Shown here one piece after another: positions 11,716-24,480 of a DNA stretch of 64,000 bases. The stretch covers positions 11,943,397 to 12,007,396 of the forward strand of contig NC_134652.1 of assembly GCF_030463565.1 (NCBI RefSeq). The letters run 5' to 3'. Position 1 is the stretch's first letter. The number at the start of each line of letters is the position of its first letter. Both the position numbers and the translations under genes were made by a program. Below the pieces are notes generated by a model. The model searched no databases. It was not told the DNA's origin and saw only the letters and a list, made by a program, of their open reading frames with translations. This DNA is from Pelecanus crispus (lineage: Eukaryota; Chordata; Aves; Pelecaniformes; Pelecanidae).

Positions 11716-13935
11716 CTTAAAAGAACTCCTGGGTTTTGTATTTCTGTCTACTTTGTTTTTCTTTAAGAGGGGTTTGCCCTCCTCCTCTCAATTCTCTTGG
11801 CTGCTCCCCATCTTCCTCATGTGAGCCAAGAAATTCCTGACAGCTGCAGTTCCCATCTTGTGTTTTGCTGTCATCGTCATTTTGTTTGTGTGCATGCATG
11901 CGTGTGTGAGAGAGAGAAATCCAGCCAGCCTAGTGACATGGCTTGAAGCCTACACTAATTGGAGGTGGAGTAAAACAGTCCATCTCCCCTTGCAGCAGCT
12001 GCTTCCCTGAGGACCAACGGCTGTAGCACAGTGGCAAAGACCAAGCTCACAGCCCGGGGAGCACTTGGGAGGGCCCAGAGCTCTATGCTTTGACACGCAC
12101 ATTTACCACTGAATTTGCTGAAGCCATACAGCTGCACTTCTCCCTGCACGGTTCTGCTGTTGATCTGTGCTGGCTTTTAACTTCTATAGCATACAGCTGT
12201 GCTCTGTGAAGAGACTGGGCAGGATTTAATCAATAGATGTTAAAAAATTGTCCATTTTTCCCCTTATTCACTCTCCAGACTCACAGCACATATTTTTCCC
12301 CTACATGCACTGGCTGCTTTTTCAGCTTATCTTCCTCTTGCTCTGAGACCTGCACCAGCAGCTGTACAGCTGGTGCTGGTGCTGTGCCAGGGTCAGACGC
12401 TCTCCCGTACGGACCAGAAATTGTAACTGACAACTATCCTGGACAAGGAAAGAATCACTGTTGATTTAAATCACTGATTTTTAATAAGAATAAATACTGA
12501 ATCCTACAAACTTTATCCATAATCCATTACCTCTGAAACATCCCTCTCTCTTTATGACTCAGTGTCTGGTAGACAGCTGAATCCAAACTTCTATAGCATC
12601 ACATTAAACCCTTCTCCAGAATGACTTCTTCATCTATTTCCTAGAACTGTACAAAACCACAAGAGCAGTTGAGTATAAAATGGAATAATTCACAGTATCA
12701 TAGCAACAAATATGGTAAAATATGTGCTTCCTGCTTATTCATTTTGATTAAGAAAATTATTCACAAGGTATCAGATGTTTGGAAAGAAATCCATCTTGTG
12801 GTTTGTTAATCAGAAGAACAATATACTCTAGACCACTGACAGAGGTAGCTTTCAAGGCTGAAAGGCACTGCCAGTTATTTTCTATAGGAAGCTGATAAGA
12901 CCCTACACACATTTGTTAGCCTGATATTTGATGCTGCCTATCAGTTAACATTCCCATCCAGAAAGTGCTTAAGCATACACTCAATTTTAAGCACATGAGG
13001 AATGGCATAAAATTCAAGATGAGTATTTGTGACCTTCAAGTTGAGTCTATTTTTAATACTTTTAATATTTTTAATTGCTGTGTTGGAACATAGCTCAGAG
13101 AAGTAATGACAGCCTTTCAAGCTCAACAGCAGAAGTGGGTTCAGTGCCTCTCCTCTCCCCACCACCACCTCCTTCCTCTGCATCCCACTCAGTCCACCCC
13201 TGGGACCAGCAACATTCCCGCCTCCCTTGGAATCCTGCCATCCACTTTGCAGTACTTTCCAAGATCCTACCTTCCCATGTTGCAGTCCTCTCGTAACACT
13301 GTGTCCTTGGGCTTGCTCCTGGCACTGCTTCCTTACTGCTGTACACCAGATGTGTGTAAAGCCCGAGTGAAAGTGCCCATGTTGGCTTTTTATGCTCTAC
13401 TCACACCTCCACATCAACACTGCACACACACCTTACTCAACAGTAAACTTACTGAGCACAAACCTGGGTGACATGAAGGAGTGAGTAAAATGCAAGAGGA
13501 TTCACTTGATTGCCACTCAGAGGCATAGTGAACCATGGACTGACTGACCATAAAGCTGATGAAGCTTGCCTGGACACAACTGGAACGCAAATTGGATGAG
13601 TTATTGAAGACCCTCGAAAAAGCCTGGTGGCCACCAAGCCTCAGAAATTTGGCTGGGAAGTTTTATACTGAGTCCTTTTTTTTCCTCACTCTCAAACATT
13701 ACTCTGATGTTTTGTCTTTATCGTAAGCACATGCATGTGACATCCCCAAGCACTACAATGTCTTGCTTGAGGAATGGCTGCATTTCAGCTTATCAGTTTT
13801 GGTGTTACTCTGGGGCTCCAGGTAAAGTTGTTCCATAATGGTGTGATCTTGTAAATAATCCATTCTAAATTATTCTTTGTCTGCACAAAGGTAAGCAAAT
13901 GTCTCACGCATTGCAGATATTGCGAGCTGTGCTGA

Positions 13936-13961
13936 AAAATCAACAGCTAGCTGTTGATTTT
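13936..13961. repeat. Perfect 26-bp palindrome
   Basis: AAAATCAACAGCT is followed immediately by its exact reverse complement, with no loop. Flanking bases extend the symmetry imperfectly (tgctg... / ...agca). It sits in an AT-rich block with homeodomain-like ATTA motifs and no coding potential. Confidence 0.9.
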
Positions 13962-15728
13962 AGCAGAATAATCAGCACAAAATATCAAAAAGCAGATATG
14001 TCTCTGTCTTACCATGTGGCTTGATCAGCATGAGGCAGACACATTGTTTTTCAGGTGTGTCCTTTGCTTTGCAAAACAAGACATTTGAGGACAGGATGCA
14101 GTCCTAGAGGCATGGTGAGCAGATCAGATCTTTCTCGTTCATCAGTACTTCTTCCAGCTTCTGGGAGATCCACTGGAACACAGTATCACCAGAAGGACAT
14201 GTGTTTTATAAATAAGCAGTGGCAGATAAAAAGCAATTGAATTAGATCCCCAAAGCTTTACTAAGATAGATGATCCCTGAAAGTACAGCCAGGATATTAA
14301 ACATAGTGAGAGTATAATTCTTAATTTCTAGGCATCTGTGAGAATGGTTACCATCCTTTTGGGAGTATTGTAGTGACTGTAGCTGGTAGATCTCTAAATG
14401 AGACAATATTTCCTTTTGATATTGCATCATTAAGACAACTGATTCCTATACCCAGCCAAATGTTTCATATAACTCTTTCCTCCCTTTTCTTAATGCGTGC
14501 AATTGTGAAAGAGCAGCACTGTAGGGATTTAGTGGTTGTAACTCTTTATGAGTCTGAACTGTGACATGGACGACTCAGTGAGTTTATTGATTTTAATTTC
14601 TTATATTTGGGATTTATCTTCTCAGCTTTTCCTTAACAGCTGAGAATACTCACATTGTTGATATAGAAAGTTGGCTACCCAAGGGCAAATTTCAGATCCT
14701 CATTTCTTCACCTATGCATTTATTTGTTTGCTTCTGGATGGATACCAGCTGCCAGGCTTTGATCCAGGCTTTGATCAAGAGTAGCTAAAGGGTGCACTCT
14801 GTGAGAGAGCATTTTTCTCTCTCAGCCTCCATAGCCGGAGCTGAGAGTAGCAGGGGCCTTAAGTGGATTTCCATGAGCATCAGAGGGAAAGATCAGGCAT
14901 TCCCTTTGAAGATCCTTTGTTATTAAAATCTAGATTCTCATCCCCTATTTGATCTGAAAACCCTGAACCATAAGGCACACAATAGGGTTTTCTATGGGGT
15001 AAAGGGATCTGAAAGACTGGGGTTACTGTCTGTGGGTGGCAGGATGTTTCCTTTTCTTTTCCCAGGAAGACAGCTGGAATGGTTCTGAAAGCAGATGAAG
15101 AGAAAACTCGTGAGAAAATACCCTTTTGGGGCTGTTACATAAGTACCACCATCCCACTTCGCAATAGTGAGGATAAGCTTAGAGAGTTGTTGGTCTAAAC
15201 CAGACTCAGCAATTCTTGGGCCATTTCAGTGTAGGAAGGAGAGCTCAGCCAGGTTGATTTCCTTCCTGGAGCATTTAAGGACTAAGCTAATAAAGTGCTT
15301 TATGACTGAGAATTCAAGTGGCAACATAGGGAAGATGAAGAGCTATGAAACAATAGATGGAGAGCATCTGTCTTCCTTGGAAGAGGTGTTTTCTCCTGCA
15401 GATGCACCACTGAACTTTGGTGCCGGGAGGAGCAATCTCTGTCAATGATTTGTTGTTCACCTTGCTCACTTAACTGCTCTTTTTCCCATGGCACTGTTTT
15501 TGTCATCTTCAACTTCCTTAACATCTATGAGGCAAGCGTTTGTACCCTATTGTATCTCTACATTCCAGCATGCAGAGCCCCGGCCACAGGCTGGACGTTG
15601 CTGCAACCTTAGGTACTGCTGCCAGAGAGAATTAATGGCCATAGGTTGCTAGGGGTAATGAACTCTAATCATGACTTCCTCACTTGACTGTCTTGGGATT
15701 GATGTAAGCCTCTCTTTAAAAAAGTGTT

Positions 15729-15795
15729 CTCCTTACATCCTTCCTTGCCTCCTTTTGTCCCTCCACCCTCCCTTCTTTCCCCTTCTTTCTGCCAG
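15729..15795 (+). repeat. Polypyrimidine tract
   Basis: About 65 bases of C/T with very few purines (cctccttttgtccctccacc and similar). Low-complexity; explains the Ser/Pro/Leu-rich chance frames over it. Confidence 0.7.
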
Positions 15796-16996
15796 TACTG
15801 CCAAGCCTGGCAGGTTGTTACAGCTTTCTCCATCTTCTATTTTGAGATGGGGTCAACACCAGCCAGCTGTAGGGCAGGGCTATGTCCAAAGCCATTTCCA
15901 GTTCCCCCCCATCATGCAAAGGGCCAGCATGCATTCATGCCCATTATGGGCGCTATAGTGGGCTCATTCACTGACTCGCTTCTTTCTGCTGTGAGAGTCC
16001 CTTGCCCCAGTGCTGTGTTTTCTTTGGCACAGCATGTAAGATAAGAAGGAATCTTTACATGGAAGTCTCTCCAGCTATGGGAAACATTTCCCCACGCATG
16101 TGTCCTAGCAAGAGATCTACTACACCCATAATTGCACCCAGCACTTGGAATGTGGTGACGTCGCCACATTTCACGACCAAACACTGTCTCTGCCATTGCT
16201 CAAGGGTAGAGTAGGCTCTAACAGCATTAACCTATGGTCCCTTATCTACTGCTTTCTTCACGCTGTCCATTTGTACCTACTTGGAGAAAAGTTGTGTTGT
16301 CTGCTGCTCATGACGCCAAGCTGCCTGGCAAAGGAGATTTGTTGTCTGTGGTATTTCTGCTCTTCTCCTTTCAGCTTCTTAGGCAGCAGTGGTCAGTGTT
16401 TTGCTTTGTTTTCCTTCCCAACCCTTCTGGTCTTGTGCAAGCGTTTCTTAAAATCCATAAATGCTCATTGCAAGCTGAGCCATAAGATGCTTCATGCTTC
16501 AGCTTTTCTTTCTTCCAGGGACCATTTAAATGAGGAGAAGTCACTGTTTTACCTGATGAGAGGATAATGCACAGGGGTGCAGTTCTACCATGTAGTTCTC
16601 CAGCCTAGATGTCACACCTAACTGAGACCAGTGTCACAGTAAGCCTATTGTTACAGGTGCCAGAATGCACACTTTGTACAGTAGCTTCAGATTAATCCTG
16701 GTATTAGTGAGTCCTGAAAACAACCACAGCATGTTTTAATCAAACAAAGCACAAACAGTTCTCACTTAGACTGGGAGGGGAAACAATGAGGGTGATTTCA
16801 TCCCTCCATGTCTAATGCAGACTATGACAGATGGAGGAACTGTGGGGAATACTAATAAAATGGGACAGGAAGAGATCAGAGCCTCCACTGCTGGGAACGC
16901 CTGACCGCTCAGTTATCCTTCACCCCAGGCACCTCTCAAGCTGTTGAACAGCAATTACTTGCTTTTGCAGCCATGATCACATACAGCTCCTCCCAC

Positions 16997-17025
16997 AATC
17001 TGGTCATGCACTGACCAGATTGTCC
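16997..17025. repeat. Perfect inverted repeat, 12-bp arms, 5-nt loop
   Basis: ACAATCTGGTCA (16997-17008), loop tgcac, TGACCAGATTGT (17014-17025). No coding frame or known element surrounds it. Confidence 0.9.
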
Positions 17026-18545
17026 AGCTCAGTGCTTCACACACACATATGCCTTTCCTTGGGTAAAGCTGCTTCAGGTGTCCCCTCCCCTAAAAGCGAG
17101 ATTCTTATTTTCAGTATCAGACTGAACACGTTCACTGCCAATGGCTCTAACTATAACATCTGTGTGCCCACAGTGAATAACACCTGCTGATTAAACACAG
17201 ATGCAAGGTATACTTTTAGCACTGGGATTAATAAAATCGAAATTACAAAACAAAAGCCTTCTCTTCACCCTTTTCTTTTTTTCCCTACTCTATAGATTTA
17301 CCCAGGCTGGGTTTTTGGTTTCTTCTGGAAAGTGTAACTCAGCTTGAGTTTTGGATGAACGTCGTAATTGCACTCACCAGATTAAGATTTGTCTCTGATG
17401 ATCATCTTCTAGAGAGGGTAAACTAGCCCTTTAGTAGCTCCATGGTAGCTTGGCTAAACTGCTTACTGTGTTGATTAAATTCATTTATGGCTAGTTTGAT
17501 AGCTTTCCATTAGATTGTGCAATATAGATATAATTCAAGACAATGATCATCATTAGCCTTTAATGACTGCACTTGAATCAGATCATAGGTGGGTTCATGG
17601 GCTGAAGTCCAAGAGAAACAGTTTGTTCCAGGCATCTCTGCAGAGAGATGGAGGCTGAATATGGGAAAAGGGGCACATAATTCTGGGAGGGTTTTCAGAA
17701 TGGCTTCAGCCAGAAGGAAGAAAGAGGTTTGATAGCAGAGAAGAGGAAGAGCTGAGAGCTGAACAAAGACAAAGCAACCGCTGTCAGGAACATTTCCACA
17801 GCCCAGAAGTCAGGTGTCCTTCTAACATCAAGCCCCAGTCCCTTTTGCCATGTTCTCAAGACACTCCTGAGAGAAGCAGCTGTAGCTGTGCACTGATAGA
17901 GCTGTTTCCCTGCTGGGGTCCCGCTTGAGCACACCAAGTCCTGACCCCTCCACAGGGGCTAAGCCCTGCAACAAGGCTAGGGCAGCCCGAAGGGTGGAGC
18001 AGAGGATCTGCCCTACAGGGAAGGCTTTTCCCTGCACCACTAGACCAGACCAGCGCTCATTCAGGAGCACTGTGCATTGACAAATAACTGCTTAAAGAAA
18101 AAATTAACAACGCAGCTCTGGAAGACACAAATCTAAGGAAAAACAAATAACCCACTGGTGCCCAGCCTGATAGACAGTCAGTCCCTTGCTATCAGATGCA
18201 CAAAACAATGATTTTTTTGTTTAACTACTGTTTTTCCCTTCCCAACACTTACTGTGCTGTGCATTTCATCCACTTTCCAAGCAGCCTGCATCCCTGAAGT
18301 CCAGCTCCACATGGTGCTGGGGCAGTGATGTTCAGTCCTGGCTCCACCTGTGGTGACAACAAAATGTTTCCAGGCAGAGGAGGCAAAAGGCAGGAGGTCC
18401 ATTTTTCAGGTTACCCACCTGCATTGAAAGAAAATCTAGAAGAGAATGATTCAGGAGATGAGCTAAAATTGGAGATGAGAATTAGCCCTACTCCACTGTA
18501 GAAGGAGATTTCCAGCTGACCTATGCAAACAACACCAGAGGTGAG

Positions 18546-18621
18546 TTCAACTCATTAACAGCATAAAACAAACTGCGTTTTTTCTGCTGTACTAATTTTT
18601 CTGCCAGATTAATGAGTTGAA
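18546..18621. repeat. Inverted repeat with perfect 13-bp arms, 76 nt overall
   Basis: TTCAACTCATTAA (18546-18558) and its exact reverse complement TTAATGAGTTGAA (18609-18621) flank a 50-nt interior. The interior holds a second, shorter inverted pair (ACAGCA / TGCTGT) around an AAAAC...GTTTT loop. It could be a small MITE-like remnant or a structured element. No target duplication is evident. Confidence 0.75.
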
Positions 18622-19569
18622 TCAGCATAGAGATGGTCCTCCAGGTGCCAGTGCTTGCACAGACAAATGGCAGGATCTTAAAGGCTGGACTGAAGAGGAA
18701 GGAAGTTTAGTGAGCAGTAGTCAACAAGGAGATGATCTTATCCCATCTTATGGTGCCCTTAGACCATAAAATTGGTGAGACAGGGATTGTACTTCAGCAC
18801 TTCTGTGCACATCTTGATCTGTACCTACCTCTGTAGAAAACAGAATTTATAATACAGCCGGAATAAAGTAAAATGTATGATCTATACAATACAGTCTCTG
18901 TATCGGAGTAAAATATAATCTATACAATATATCAGTTATATATGTGTGTGAAAAGTGGTGATCAAAGGTACGTACAGGGGTTCCTGATTCCTGCAGGGCC
19001 AGTGACCCTTGTTGTGGATTGCACATGGCTTCTCCCAGAAGTCTGTTTAACACCTGCTGGGTTGTCTCTAGCTGAAGTACAAGCTATTGCCATTTCCTGC
19101 TGCTTTGGTTCAGCCAAGTCTGCTGGACACGGAGCTCCTTCAGCCTTCGCAGAGAAGCCCTGGCCAATCTGGGACCCGCTGAGCACCTGGAAGGATTATG
19201 CTGAGCCCAGTCTCCTGTCTGCCAAGGACTCTGGCTGGCAGAGTCCTCTGCAAACACTCTCCCATACTTACTGTACTTACTGACAGTGGGAGAGAGCTGC
19301 CTCGAAGATGCATAGGGGAACAGGCTGGCTCTTCAAAACCTGCTCCATATGCTCACACTGCTGACCAGGCTCTCTGGCTACGCCAGGCTGGCCTGGGGTG
19401 GATGCTGTGGCCACGTGGCCAGTCACATCGTGAACCCCAGCCAACAGCTTCCTTGGTGTCGTTAGCCTGCTCATTTGGGAATGAGTCACAGCCTTGGCCA
19501 TGGCTTTCCCTCTTCCAGAGAGCCCGCAGCATGCACATTTGTCACTTGCTGACCGTATGCTTAGAGATT

Positions 19570-19624
19570 TTCTCTCTTTCTTGTTCTCTTTTTCTTTCTT
19601 TCTTTTTTTTTTTTTTTTTTTTTT
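19570..19624 (+). repeat. Long pyrimidine tract ending in about 22 T's
   Basis: A ctctttcttgttctcttttt-type tract runs into uninterrupted T's (19603-19624). On the minus strand this is an A-rich tail-like sequence, but no retrocopy is recognisable beside it. Confidence 0.8.
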
Positions 19625-22600
19625 ACTAGGCAGTAAAGCATATGGTGCATTGCTGTCTGATTAGGTAACAGCTTCCTGGTACCTGTGGGAATTACTGTAT
19701 CCAATGCTTTTAGAGCAGGTATTTGTACTACTTCTACCTGCCGCTCTCCATATTGATCAATTCCTGCCTTCAGGATTTTATTTCTACCAAATTATAAAGA
19801 TGACCTTATTTTAAATCCACTCTGTCTCCTGGATAGATGTCAGCAAGTGAAGTATGGGTTGTGTTGTGTTTTCTTTGACTATTATTATATATTAAAAAGA
19901 AGATTTGTTATAATGACTCTGCTTAAAATGTCATGGTGCAGTGAGAGAAATTTCAGTTCCTTTAATTTAAGGTACTTAAGGCTACTCCTCCTGTTGTGTC
20001 TTGCATTTGCATTATTTATATTTTTTTTCTTAAGTAATTTTTCCTTCTGGTGAAGTCTGCTGGGTAACAGCCCTGGAGCCTGCAGGCTCACATCTGTAGA
20101 CCAGCTCTTCCTCAACTAGTACTCCAAAAGTGTCCCCTAGGAAGGGTGACTGCCAAAGGGTACAGCCCCTAGAAAGAAGGCGAGGTGTTTCCTCCAGGTC
20201 CAGGACTGGGTCCCAACGCTGCAAGCAGTGCCAGGCTTGGGCAGAGATACATCGGCAATTCAACACAGGCAGGGAAATCCAAAACGAGCCCTCTGTCAGG
20301 TTAAAAATTATAAAGAACAAGGAATAAACAATCCTCTCTCAAATATAAGAGAATGAAGACTACTTGTGTATAATCTTGTCTGGTACTGAAATGATACAAT
20401 ATATAGTCTTATACTGCATGATATATAGGATATTTCAACAGGGTTTCAGTGTCTGGAAACAAAACTTGAACAGAAAGAGAACAGTTTTCGAGTACTTTCT
20501 AATGAGGCACATTCTTGCCCCTACAATGTCCCCACACCTAGTGTCCTAAGACTCGATCAAAAAGTATGGTGACTTTACTTCAAACTTTCTCCTTCTCAAT
20601 ACATTCTAATACTAAAATTTATAACCTTCTGTTTATCTTTTTAAAAAAACTAATAAAAATTTGGAAGTCACCTAAGCACAGCCATTATTGCTTGGCTGCT
20701 TGCCATTTTAGACAGAAAGCTGTTCAGAAGGGAAGACTTGAGCATTGCAGTCACACTAACACGAGATATTTGTCCAAGGTGTAGACATCCCTGAAGACAA
20801 CAGCAATACATCATTGGTAAATTTAATCTATTGCATCACTAGTTTGACATTCCTAGCAGCCACTGGCAGAGAGTTCCCAAGGACTCGGTGTTGACCCAAT
20901 TCTTCTCCTGTCCCTACCCATGGTAGCATGCCAATCAAGGATGAAGTGGGAAGGAAAGCTTTGGAAAATACCATCACGCAAATGGAAAGGAATGGAAAAT
21001 TCCTATCTTGGGTTCTTTTCAGAAATTGTCCAAAAATCTAGTGTTAGTAAGCTTTCAATTTCTGATGAAAAGCAAAAAAAATATTCCTAGCTGATGGAAA
21101 AAGAATATATATAGATTAAAAAACCTGAAAAGTCACAGAGATATAGTAGCTTCCAAGTCAGTTACTGCGAATAAAGTGAGTGCTGCTGACTGCCAAGTAT
21201 CCAGGATATGTTATTTCATTTGTTGATATTAAAGGAGAAAAAAAATCCAACAAACTAGATGATTCAGAGAGAAACTTCCTGGGTCATAAAGTCCAGACTT
21301 CTAGTATCCCACACACCACATAGCTGACTCCTTTTCACCTGAGTTATCTCCAGTCTTCTATATTGATGTGGAAAAAATGTAAAAGAGGAGAAGCAATATT
21401 AGTGATCCAAAAATAAAAAAATGACATGTTTTCTTCTGTATCATAAACAAAGCCACATTAGCAGTAGGAGCAGCTGTAAACATGGCAACCTGTAAGGCTC
21501 CAACAGATAAGGCAAAGGCCAAAGTGTAGTGAAAGGTCTGATCAATTTTTGAAGAAATGTGTTGTAGTCTTAATACATCTACATCACAGCAGTGGCAGAA
21601 AGTCTCCTCAACAGAGGCACTGAAGGAGAGAGCCATGGGCTGGGGGGCTGTTTGGTGCCTCACTCCTACTGTGCTCTGGGTTTTCTCCCACTCCTGCCTG
21701 ATGGGATGCAAACACTTTCTGCTCGCAGAGGAATGAACTCAGGTTCAACCCATGGTGATGAAACACTAAGCTTAATGTAACCAGAGTTACACTGACACAG
21801 ATGGGAACACAGCTGTATCCTGCAGGGTTAAATCATGTCTCTGGCAGAAGAGATCCAGAGCTGCTCATTCACTGCTTTTATCAAGTGGTTTAACAACCAT
21901 TGTAGCAGGCATCAGCATCTGTCCTCTCTTCCTTGTCCTGCAGTGTCCACTAAGCTGCAGGGTTGTGTTTCCATCCAGTCTTCTTGCCTCCATCACCTTT
22001 AATTATTCTGTGCAAACTGAGATTTGGGACCTCAGCTCTCCTTGGGCAGAGGTGGAAATCAAAGTCTGGTCTCCCTCTTGATGATGAGCTGTTGGGTGCA
22101 AAAGGAGGAACTGACTGTATTGTTGCATGGAAACAAAAGTCCACAATCCTATACCCAGAAGAAGGTTCAAAGCTCTGAAACACAATGAAGAAGAGTTTCC
22201 AAACTAGAGAATGCAGATGCGTTCTGTACTTCACCATTTGTCATGTTTACAATAGCAACTTCCTGGGGAGTTTCCCAAGACTGGGTGCCTGAATCTCCAT
22301 ATATATTAAATTAACTCTAAATAGCACTTAGGCAATGAGGTGCTTATAAATAAAGTGCTGCAAAATGAAGCTTAAATATGGTGGGTTTGTGATGAAGGCA
22401 AAAACAGATCTCTTAGGATTAACCCCAGATCACATTGTCACTCAAGAAGCACCAAGAAGATCCTTTCAAAAAATGCCTCTGGATTTTTCTGTGAATCCAC
22501 TGCTCAACAGCAATGAGGACTTGATGGAGCAAACCATAGAAGCGTGTGTCTGGCCATAAGGTGTTGACCAGTCCTGCCTGTGCCGAAGATTTCCCCTCCC

Positions 22601-24409
22601 CACTAACAGCTGCAGAGGTGCAGGGGCAGATCCTGGGACTGCGTGCCTGTCCCCAGCCCCACTGGCAAGACCAAAGCCAGTTCTCTGGCCCTCTCTCTGC
22701 TCCCTTGTTCAAGAGTGGCAGACTCTAATGCTTGATCACTGGTGTCTTGAATAATGGCCTTGATTTCCCAAAGAGACCTACTAATGATAATACCAGCCTG
22801 TGCACTTGATAACTGGGATTAGTCTTGGATATTGCCCGAGATGTTTAGAAGCAGAGAACAAAAAAGCTGATGAGTATATTAATAACCCTGATCTCTTCAC
22901 CAGGGGAGGGAGAAGTTCATATGAAGCTTTCTGCCTCATAAAGCCTTTCCAAACCTATGCTCAGGAAAAGAGAAAAGGCTATTTTTAAATACCTCATGTT
23001 CTTAAAGAGGCACTTGCCTGGAATAAACTGAGTTTTGGAAACCACTGTTTAATTGCAACCTAATAGATAAAGCATCACTTTGAGCTTTATGAAAACTAGA
23101 GTCCAGTCTCCTTGCAACAAACTTTGCACTGCTTGGGGCTTTTGATGAGAATTCATTTCCATAAGTTCTTCCTGTTAAGCTGGTGGGTCCATGTGGGAGC
23201 TGGCAGTGTCTCCTTTCCAGCCCACAAAGTGGAGAGATGAGAATCAGCCCCGTATCTTTACAGGAAAGGAAGGAAATGGAGAAGCAATAGCAAACTACAT
23301 GAGGCAGAGGGAATTGATTGCAACCAGCCAGATATAATTACACTGTGGAGGACATTTAATATTTCATCTTGATCTTTGCTGTATCAGAAGAGTAAAGAAA
23401 ATCACCATATGAGGGAGAGGCTGCAGCTTCTTTTGATTTGAATTGTAAATTCCCACAAGCAAAACCATGAGTTACTTTCAGACAATCTGTACTGCTGTTG
23501 CCTGAATGTATGTGACCCAGATTGCAGGGAGAACCAGAAAGCCACTCCACCTACTTGGAGACAACAGTGGCACCAAGCCATCATGGCAGGTCCCCAGCAC
23601 AGCAGGTATTTAATCCAATTGTACTAATGAATTTCTCTCCTCGCTTCACTCCTGGGTAGCTACAGACATACTGGCACAGGGCGCTCTGGTTAACCACTGC
23701 AAGGAGGAAAGAGCCTTGCATCCCACAATCTTAAATGGCTCCATCCTCAAAGCCAGACCTTTTAAACAGCACAGCATGGGTTTCAGTTATGCCTGGTCTA
23801 AGTAATGTGCACACACGTGGGAAGAGACAGTTACTTCTCAAGAAAGTTTACAAGTGTTGCAAGGAAAAGTTGGGAAGGTAAACAGAGGCTTTGGACCAAG
23901 GTCAAACAGAAAAACAAGAGGTAGACTAGAAACAAGGATGCCTGCTATCCTAAGGGCATACACAAGGCAGCCCATCCCATGCAAATCCTCCAAGAAAACA
24001 CACCAAATCCCAGGAAATCCACCCAGCCTCCACTGCTTCCTGCTTCTGGTGTCTGGCCCCCAGAAAACAGGCCATACATTTGTTGTGATGGGACAACACC
24101 AGAGGCAGCACCTGGCAAGAACCTGAAGAGAGAAAGGGAGGACAAGGCATTACTGAGCATCCCTACACATCAAAATATCTCCTTATAACTCTGACTGGAC
24201 CAACCTGGTTTTAGCAGTTTGGTCACCTACCACTGAAATGCAGCTCCCTGAGGTGCATCAGAGCTGGCATGAGGCAGACCTCATATTAGGGAGGGAAAAA
24301 TCGCCCCAAGAGCCCCATGTGTTTATCCTCCCTGCAACCTAAACCTGCCATACACCTCTCTGTTTGCCTCGATCACATCCACACTCACTCAGCCGACTGC
24401 GATCCAGCT

Positions 24410-24480
24410 CTACATATTAATTATCATAAAAGAGGGGGAGATTTACTCACTGCTCCAGATGATTAATCAACTAGTCAGGC
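24410..24480. promoter_or_regulatory. AT-rich candidate enhancer with homeodomain motifs
   Basis: ATTAATTATC (24416-24425) and GATTAATC (24461-24468) lie in a compact AT-rich, frame-free block, followed by ATTGTAATTGC-type sequence at ~24497. Motif content only. Confidence 0.2.
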
